Assembly (NCBI RefSeq): GCF_000820105.1
Contig: NZ_CDDB01000063.1
Location: 17,719-81,718 of the forward strand
Direction of reading: 5' to 3'
DNA length: 64,000 bases
From: Aeromonas schubertii
GTDB taxonomy: Bacteria; Pseudomonadota; Gammaproteobacteria; Enterobacterales; Aeromonadaceae
The position numbers and the translations under genes are program-made. Under the pieces are notes generated by a model. It worked only from the letters and a program-made list of their open reading frames with translations. It searched no databases and was not told the origin of the DNA. Every line of letters starts with the position of its first letter. Within the stretch, counting starts at the first letter, position 1. This document shows, one piece after another, positions 58,957 to 64,000 of this stretch.

Positions 58957-59859
58957 TTGCTGGAGTCACTGCTGGCCACCCTGGAGAGGGTGATACTGGG
59001 CAAACCCCTGCAGATCCGCATCGCCCTGGTGACCCTGTTGGCACGGGGCCATCTGCTGATCGAGGATCTCCCGGGCATGGGCAAGACCACATTGGCCCAT
59101 GCGCTGGCTCACGCCCTCGGGCTCGACTATCGCCGGGTCCAGTTCACCGCCGACCTGCTGCCGGCGGATCTCATCGGGGTCTCCATCTTCGACCCCTCGG
59201 AGCAGCACTTTCGCTTTCATCCCGGCCCCCTCTTCAGCCAGGTGCTGCTGGCCGACGAGATCAACCGGGCCAGCCCCAAGGTGCAGAGCGCCCTGCTGGA
59301 GGCCATGAGCGAGACCAGCCTGAGCGTGGATGGCCACAGCCATCCCCTGCCTGCCCCCTTCTTCGTCATCGCCACCCAGAACCCGGCGGATCAGGCGGGA
59401 ACCTATCCCTTACCCGAATCCCAGCTCGATCGCTTCGCGGTGCGCCTCTCGCTGGGCTTTCCGGCGCGGGATGCCGAGCGCGCCCTGCTCAGGGGCGAAC
59501 AGGCCCCCCTCCCAGCCCCCCAGCTGAACGCCACCGAACTGCAGGGCATGCAGCAGGAGGTGGCTCGACTGCACGTGGCCGACAACACCCTGGAGTACCT
59601 GCTCTCCCTGGTCGCCCAGAGCCGACTCGATCCCGAGCTGCCCCAACCCCTCTCCCCACGAGCCGCCCAGACCCTGCTGGCGGTGAGCCGGGCCTGGGCC
59701 TTCGTCGCCGGTCGCCGCTTCGTCACCCCCGACGATGTGCGCGCCGTCTTTCCCTATGTGGCCGAGCACCGCCTGCGCGGCAGCTTCGGGCTGCAGCAGG
59801 GGGAGAGCAGCCCCTTGAGCCAGCGCCTGCTGGAGCGGGTCGACCCGGAGCGGCCATGA
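58957..59859 (+). CDS. MoxR family AAA+ ATPase
   Basis: AAA+ chaperone-like ATPase of the MoxR group, usually encoded with DUF58 and VWA or transglutaminase proteins. 300 aa. The start is TTG 58957, with AAGGAGG six bases upstream. Walker A LPGMGKTTLA, Walker B VLLADEINRASPK, sensor ATQNPADQAGTYPLPESQLDRF. Its stop overlaps the DUF58 gene by 4 bases (ATGA). Role unknown; related operons affect envelope stress and cofactor insertion. Confidence 0.92.
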   Translation: MLESLLATLERVILGKPLQIRIALVTLLARGHLLIEDLPGMGKTTLAHALAHALGLDYRRVQFTADLLPADLIGVSIFDPSEQHFRFHPGPLFSQVLLADEINRASPKVQSALLEAMSETSLSVDGHSHPLPAPFFVIATQNPADQAGTYPLPESQLDRFAVRLSLGFPARDAERALLRGEQAPLPAPQLNATELQGMQQEVARLHVADNTLEYLLSLVAQSRLDPELPQPLSPRAAQTLLAVSRAWAFVAGRRFVTPDDVRAVFPYVAEHRLRGSFGLQQGESSPLSQRLLERVDPERP

Positions 59860-60782
59860 AACCCTGGCTGCAATGGCAACAGAAGTGGCTGGCGCGGCGT
59901 ATCCCGCCGGCGCGCCAGATCACCCTGGGACGACACAACCTCTTTATTCTCCCCACCCGGCTCGGCTGGCTGTTTCTACTCACCCTGCTGGCCATCTTCC
60001 TGCTCGGCGCCAACTACCAGAGCAATCTGGTCCTGTTGCTCGCCTACGGCCTGGGCAGCCTGCTGCTGGTTGCCATGCTGCTCACCCACCGCAACTTAAG
60101 CGGCCTGCGCCTGGCCGGCTCGCCCCCCCAGCTCGGCGAGGTGGGCAGCCCAACCCCGCTTCCGTTCACTCTCTGCGGTCAGGCCCGGGCCCTGACCTTC
60201 ACCCTCAATGAGAGCCGGCTCCAGCTGGCCGAGAGCCACAGCGGGGTACAGACCCTCACCCTGGCACTGAGTGGTACCCGGCGCGGTCGCCTCCCTCTGG
60301 CGCGCCTGCGTATCGAGAGCCGCTATCCGATGGGGCTGTTTCGCTGCTGGAGCCTGCTCGATCTGGAGCTGGCCCTCTGGCTAGCCCCTGCCCCCCTGGC
60401 GGCCCCCCTGCGAGAGCCCGAGGGGGATGGTGAACAGGTGGGCCCACAGATACGCCCCGCCCCCATCGGCGACTTTCACGAGCTGCGCCCCTACCAGAGA
60501 GGGGAACCCCAGAGCCGCATCGCCTGGCACCAGCTGGCCCGAGGGCGAGGGCTCCTCAGCAAGCGCTTCTGCGAAGGGGGCGGTGAGCCCGACAGCCTCA
60601 CCCTGGCACGGGCCAGAGGCGACCTGGAGCTGCGCCTCTCCACCCTGGCCTGGTGGTGTCAACACCTCTGCCATGAGGGCCAACCCTACACCCTGCGCCT
60701 CGATACCCCCCTGGGGCCAGACGCCTCGCCCACCTTCCTGCGGGAGTGTCGCTGGGCGCTGGCCCGCTACGGAGCCCCCTGA
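59856..60782 (+). CDS. DUF58 domain protein
   Basis: Membrane-anchored protein of 308 aa. Two hydrophobic helices at about 36-52 and 54-75 are followed by a beta-rich part and the DUF58 signature HELRPYQRGEPQSRIAWHQLARG, which is thought to be VWA-related. Overlaps moxR by 4 bases and the transglutaminase gene by one base (TGATG), so the three are translationally coupled. Confidence 0.9.
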   Translation: MKPWLQWQQKWLARRIPPARQITLGRHNLFILPTRLGWLFLLTLLAIFLLGANYQSNLVLLLAYGLGSLLLVAMLLTHRNLSGLRLAGSPPQLGEVGSPTPLPFTLCGQARALTFTLNESRLQLAESHSGVQTLTLALSGTRRGRLPLARLRIESRYPMGLFRCWSLLDLELALWLAPAPLAAPLREPEGDGEQVGPQIRPAPIGDFHELRPYQRGEPQSRIAWHQLARGRGLLSKRFCEGGGEPDSLTLARARGDLELRLSTLAWWCQHLCHEGQPYTLRLDTPLGPDASPTFLRECRWALARYGAP

Positions 60783-62746
60783 TGCTGGAGAGTCGACGCC
60801 TCTGGCTACTGGCCTTGCTGCTGCAACTGCCTCTGCTGCTGGCTCTCTGGCCCTATCTGCACGGCTGGGTAGTGATCGCGATCCTCGCCTGCCAGGGGTG
60901 GCGGGGAGTGACCCTGTGGCGCGCCTGGCCCATGCCGGGGCGCCCCCTGCGGCTGCTGCTCACCCTGTCGTCACTGGCACTGCTGCTCCTGGAGGCCAGG
61001 GGGAGCGGCCTGCTCGCCACCCTCATCAACCTGCTCTGCCTGGGTTATGGCCTGAAATTTCTGGAACTCTCCCGCGAGCGGGACATGGAGCCCTTGCTGG
61101 TGGTGCTCTTCTTTCTGATCGCCCTCTCCCTTATCGAGCGCCAGAGCCTGCCCTGGGCGCTGCTGCTCGGCGCCGTCTACCTGCTGGGGATCACCGCTCT
61201 GGTGCTCGCCAGCTGGCCAGAGGGACGCGCCCCCCATCGGCCGGCCCTGCTCGCCCTCTTGCTGGCCCTTCCCCTGCAGGTCGGGTTGTTCCTGCTGCTG
61301 CCACGGCTTCCTCCCCTGTGGCAGGTACCCCAGAGCCACGTGGCCAGAAGCGGCCTCGACGAAAAAGTGGAGCCGGGGGCGATCAGCACCCTGCTGCGCT
61401 CCGGGGAGCTCGCCTTTCGGGTCACCTTCGATGGGGGCCTGCCCCTGCCAGCCGAGCGCTACTTTCCCGTGCTGCGTCAGGAGTGGTTCGACGGGCGTGC
61501 CTGGCAGCCGACGCCGGCCTTGCAGGCCTGGCGCCGCAAGCAGTGGCCCCAACCCGTCGCAGAAACGATCTCAGGTCCCCCCGGCCAAGGGGAGTACGAG
61601 ATCATCGCCGAGCCCCAGCGGCTGCGCTGGCTACCGGCGCTGGAGCACCCGATGCCACGCTCGGGACCCGTGCTGCTCAGCCCGGCAGACACCCTCTATC
61701 GCCTCGATGATGGCAGCCAGCGTATCGGTTACCGGGTCGCCCGCGGGGAGCGGGGCCGCGCCGACGAGCAGACCCGCCAGCGCAACCTGCAACTGCCGGC
61801 GCAGGGGAATCCCAAGTCTCGCGAGCTGGCCCGTCAGTGGCGAGGAGAGAGCCCGGACGCCTTGGCCCGCCGACTCCTCTCTCTGTTTGCCAGGGAGGGG
61901 TTCAGCTATACCCTGACCCCACCTCTGCTGGGGGCAGATCCCGTCGATGAGTTCCTGTTTGGCCAACGGCTCGGGTTTTGTGTCCACTATGCCTCGGCGG
62001 CGGCCTTCTTGCTGCGTGCGGCCGGAGTACCGGCCCGGCTGGTGAGTGGGTATCAGGGGGGAGAGTGGAACCCGCAGGGGGGATATCTGACGATCTATCA
62101 ATACGATGCTCACGCCTGGGTGGAATACCTGGACCAGAGGGGGAGATGGCAGCGCCTCGACCCCACTGCCGTGGTGGTCGCTGAGCGCCTGGGCGAGGGC
62201 GAGACGAGCGCAGAGGGACTACTCTCGCCACTGCGCTATCGGCAATTGGCCTGGCTGACGCCGCTGCGCCTGTGGTGGGCCAGCATCGACTACCACTGGA
62301 GCCGCTGGGTCCTCAACTACGATGCCAGCACCCTCTGGCAACGACTGACCGCCCCCTGGCCCTCCCTGCGTCGCCACCTCCCCTGGTTGATCCTGGGGGG
62401 GCTTCTCCTCTGCGCCCTGCCCCTGCTGTGGTTACTCAGAGAGGAGGAGCCCGGGGTGGCGCGCCCCTGGCGCCCGCTGCTGCGGCGTGCCACACAGCGA
62501 GGGCTGGCACCGCAGGCCGGAGAGTCACTGCCTCTCTGGTGCGAGCGGATGGCACGCCAGTTACCCATACTGAGCCTTCCCCTGCGTCGGTGTGCCTGGC
62601 TGCATCGCCGTCTGCACTACGCCCCCCTCTCGAAGAGCCAGCAAGCAAAAACAGCCCGCGCCCTGAGGCGCAGGCTTCGGCAGATCCTCCGTGGTTGGTC
62701 GGCCGCCACTAGAGGCCCAGCAGTTCCCCCTGACGCAGAGGGGTGA
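60782..62746 (+). CDS. TgpA-like membrane transglutaminase
   Basis: Multi-pass membrane protein with a periplasmic transglutaminase-like domain; Pseudomonas TgpA is essential, with unknown substrate. 654 aa from ATG 60782. About six N-terminal helices (up to about residue 185), then the soluble domain with catalytic Cys in LGFCVHYASAAAFLLRAAGVPARLVSGY, His in DAHAWVEYL and Asp in RLDPTAV. One more helix near 535-555 and a basic cytoplasmic tail follow. Last gene of the moxR operon; its 3' end overlaps the convergent deacylase gene by 38 bases. Confidence 0.92.
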   Translation: MLESRRLWLLALLLQLPLLLALWPYLHGWVVIAILACQGWRGVTLWRAWPMPGRPLRLLLTLSSLALLLLEARGSGLLATLINLLCLGYGLKFLELSRERDMEPLLVVLFFLIALSLIERQSLPWALLLGAVYLLGITALVLASWPEGRAPHRPALLALLLALPLQVGLFLLLPRLPPLWQVPQSHVARSGLDEKVEPGAISTLLRSGELAFRVTFDGGLPLPAERYFPVLRQEWFDGRAWQPTPALQAWRRKQWPQPVAETISGPPGQGEYEIIAEPQRLRWLPALEHPMPRSGPVLLSPADTLYRLDDGSQRIGYRVARGERGRADEQTRQRNLQLPAQGNPKSRELARQWRGESPDALARRLLSLFAREGFSYTLTPPLLGADPVDEFLFGQRLGFCVHYASAAAFLLRAAGVPARLVSGYQGGEWNPQGGYLTIYQYDAHAWVEYLDQRGRWQRLDPTAVVVAERLGEGETSAEGLLSPLRYRQLAWLTPLRLWWASIDYHWSRWVLNYDASTLWQRLTAPWPSLRRHLPWLILGGLLLCALPLLWLLREEEPGVARPWRPLLRRATQRGLAPQAGESLPLWCERMARQLPILSLPLRRCAWLHRRLHYAPLSKSQQAKTARALRRRLRQILRGWSAATRGPAVPPDAEG

Positions 62747-63776
62747 GCCCGGCGATAAAGATCACCTCCTCCCCTGCGACCACCAGAGGGCCGGGCACTC
62801 TGGCATAGCAGAGGCCACTCACTCCGGCCTGGAGGGTGCTGCGCTCGCCGCTGGCGGGATCTTCCAGCTCGGCCAGGGGCTGGCCTGCCTCGACCGACTG
62901 GCCGGGAGCGACCAGATAGTGAACGATCCCCCCCACGGGGGCGACGACCCCCTCAACCCCGGCCAGGGGGGTGGCCGTCAGCGGATCCCCCGGCACCGTG
63001 GTGAGGGGACGCACCAACCACCCTCGCTCGGTCAGCAGATCGAGCAGTCGCTCGCAATCTTGCGCCGTCAGCTCGGGGGCCAGATCCCGCTGCCCCCTCA
63101 GCTCCACCGTCACCGCCAACGGCACCGGCCAGCCGGCTCCTTCGCACAGGGGATACCAGTTTTGCAACAGTGCATCGTCAAAGGACATGCCGCCGGCCTC
63201 CCCGGCGATCAGGATCGCCCCGGCAGCCAGCCGCCGCCCCACCGCCTCCAGCACCTCCTGCTGGCGGGTATTGCCGTAGAGGTGCACCAGTGCCTCTCCG
63301 TCGCAGTGAAGATCCAGCACCAGATCGGCCTCCAGCGCCCAGCCAAACAGCTGTTGCTGCAAGCGCTCCAGCTCGGAGCGCCCCTGCAGCCCGGCCAGTC
63401 GCTCCAGCAACAGGGCGCGCGCCTCATCCAGGCTCTCACAGCGCTCACCGGCGCGGACCAGCAGGGGGTAGCCACGGTTGAAGTTGCGACCACTGCCCAG
63501 CTCGAAGCGCCCCTCATGGCGCCCGAGCAGGCGCTGGCTGATGCCGATGGGGTTGGCCAAAGGCAGCAGGCGGATGCGCCCACGCAGGGCCCCTTCCCGC
63601 TCCAGGCGGGACAGCGCCTCCCTGAGACGGTGCAGCACCAGCACGCCGGGTAACTCATCTGCATGCAGGCCGGCCTGCAGATAGGCCAGCGGCCCACTCT
63701 CGCCAAACTCCCAGGCAACCAGCTCATAACGGCTGGCGCCGACCGGGGCTGGCAATGCCATCTTGATCTGCTTCAT
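62709..63776 (-). CDS. Succinylglutamate desuccinylase/aspartoacylase family protein
   Basis: Zinc-dependent deacylase of the AstE/AspA (M14-like) family. 355 aa. Zinc ligands in AGLHADELPG and LDLHCDGE. RNFNRGYP and the C-terminal catalytic-region VTVELRG are present. The last 100 residues form a beta-rich cap (GGIVHYLVAPGQSVEAGQPLAEL), typical of this family. Substrate unknown; an acylated amino acid is likely, since the gene follows an amino-acid binding protein by 8 bases on the same strand. Confidence 0.85.
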   Translation of the reverse strand: MKQIKMALPAPVGASRYELVAWEFGESGPLAYLQAGLHADELPGVLVLHRLREALSRLEREGALRGRIRLLPLANPIGISQRLLGRHEGRFELGSGRNFNRGYPLLVRAGERCESLDEARALLLERLAGLQGRSELERLQQQLFGWALEADLVLDLHCDGEALVHLYGNTRQQEVLEAVGRRLAAGAILIAGEAGGMSFDDALLQNWYPLCEGAGWPVPLAVTVELRGQRDLAPELTAQDCERLLDLLTERGWLVRPLTTVPGDPLTATPLAGVEGVVAPVGGIVHYLVAPGQSVEAGQPLAELEDPASGERSTLQAGVSGLCYARVPGPLVVAGEEVIFIAGLTPLRQGELLGL

Positions 63777-63784
63777 CCCGTGCC

Positions 63785-64000
63785 TTACTCGTACTGGTCG
63801 TAGTCGAAATATTTGTCGTTGATCTGCTTGTAGGTGCCATTGGCCAGGATGGTCTTGAGAGCGCCGTTGATGCGGGCGAGCAGGGCCTCATCCTGATGGC
63901 GCACGGCAATTCCCGAGCCCACCCCGAAGTAGTCGGGGTCATCCATGCGCGGGCCAAAGAAGTCGAAACCGGCCGCCCCCTCCCGCTTCTTGAACTCCAC
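63785..64000 (-). CDS. Polar amino-acid ABC transporter binding protein, C-terminal end only
   Basis: The last 71 residues of a family 3 solute-binding protein, the rest lying beyond the window edge. The closing pattern DPDYFGVGSGIAVRHQDEALLARIN..L..I..NGTYKQINDKYFDYD is that of lysine/arginine/ornithine or histidine periplasmic binding proteins. It is upstream of, and probably cotranscribed with, the AstE/AspA-like deacylase. Confidence 0.85.
   Translation of the reverse strand: MEFKKREGAAGFDFFGPRMDDPDYFGVGSGIAVRHQDEALLARINGALKTILANGTYKQINDKYFDYDQYE

Noticed and set aside
60427-61710. 427-codon frame within the DUF58/transglutaminase genes
   Set aside because: Off-frame Pro/Ala/Arg-rich translation; the overlapping real genes have clear domains.

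Overview
The window is a gamma-proteobacterial chromosome segment, most likely Aeromonas. Protein sequences run close to Vibrio and E. coli orthologues. GC is high, with GC-rich third codon positions that open many long antisense ORFs. Gene order follows E. coli blocks (rlmE-ftsH-folP-glmM-secG-leuU-metY-rimP-nusA-infB-rbfA-truB-rpsO-pnp; dapA-bamC-purC; yfbU/yfbV-ackA-pta; ybbP-ybbA/tesA; metK-sprT-endA-rsmE-gshB-yqgE-ruvX). Vibrio/Aeromonas traits are the sodium-type polar stator pair pomAB beside xseB-ispA-dxs, a CheV, a secreted chitinase, and an ExeM-like nuclease with a GlyGly-CTERM tail.

Layout. 1-1.9 kb: 3' part of a MalS-like alpha-amylase. 1.9-16.6 kb: a minus-strand information-processing and cell-envelope block, with tRNA-fMet and tRNA-Leu between secG and rimP. 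16.7-23.2 kb: yhbY, a hypothetical gene, greA, pomAB, xseB-ispA-dxs. 23.3-30.5 kb: LysR/SDR pair, purC, bamC-dapA, gcvR-bcp, yfbU/yfbV. 30.8-40.3 kb: ackA-pta, yfcH, ybbAP, tesA, cheV. 40.4-46.1 kb: a multidomain chitinase and a divergent extracellular nuclease. 46.2-46.8 kb: five tRNA-Ala genes. 47.1-49.7 kb: an accessory patch with one full and two truncated copies of a REP-associated tyrosine transposase and an AT-richer RibD/DHFR-like gene. 49.9-57.6 kb: tktA, metK and the sprT-ruvX run. 57.6-64 kb: a diguanylate cyclase, a MoxR-DUF58-transglutaminase operon, an AstE/AspA-like deacylase and the end of an amino-acid binding protein.

The strongest non-coding signal is a cyclic-di-GMP class I (GEMM-I) riboswitch in the 5' leader of the chitinase gene. 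It is followed by a hairpin that would bury the chitinase Shine-Dalgarno sequence. A diguanylate cyclase with a periplasmic sensor domain lies 14 kb away, so one half of a possible c-di-GMP/chitin circuit is also in view. Other regulatory signals are a three-box MetJ-like operator before metK, strong sigma-70 promoters before the tRNA-Ala cluster and before tRNA-fMet, and two U-tract hairpins between tRNA-fMet and rimP. The most unusual DNA architecture is the nested set of progressively shorter transposase copies at 47.1-49.0 kb, each with the same leader and each ending at an ATTCTGGGA motif. All calls come from reading the sequence and from remembered family features; no database search was run.
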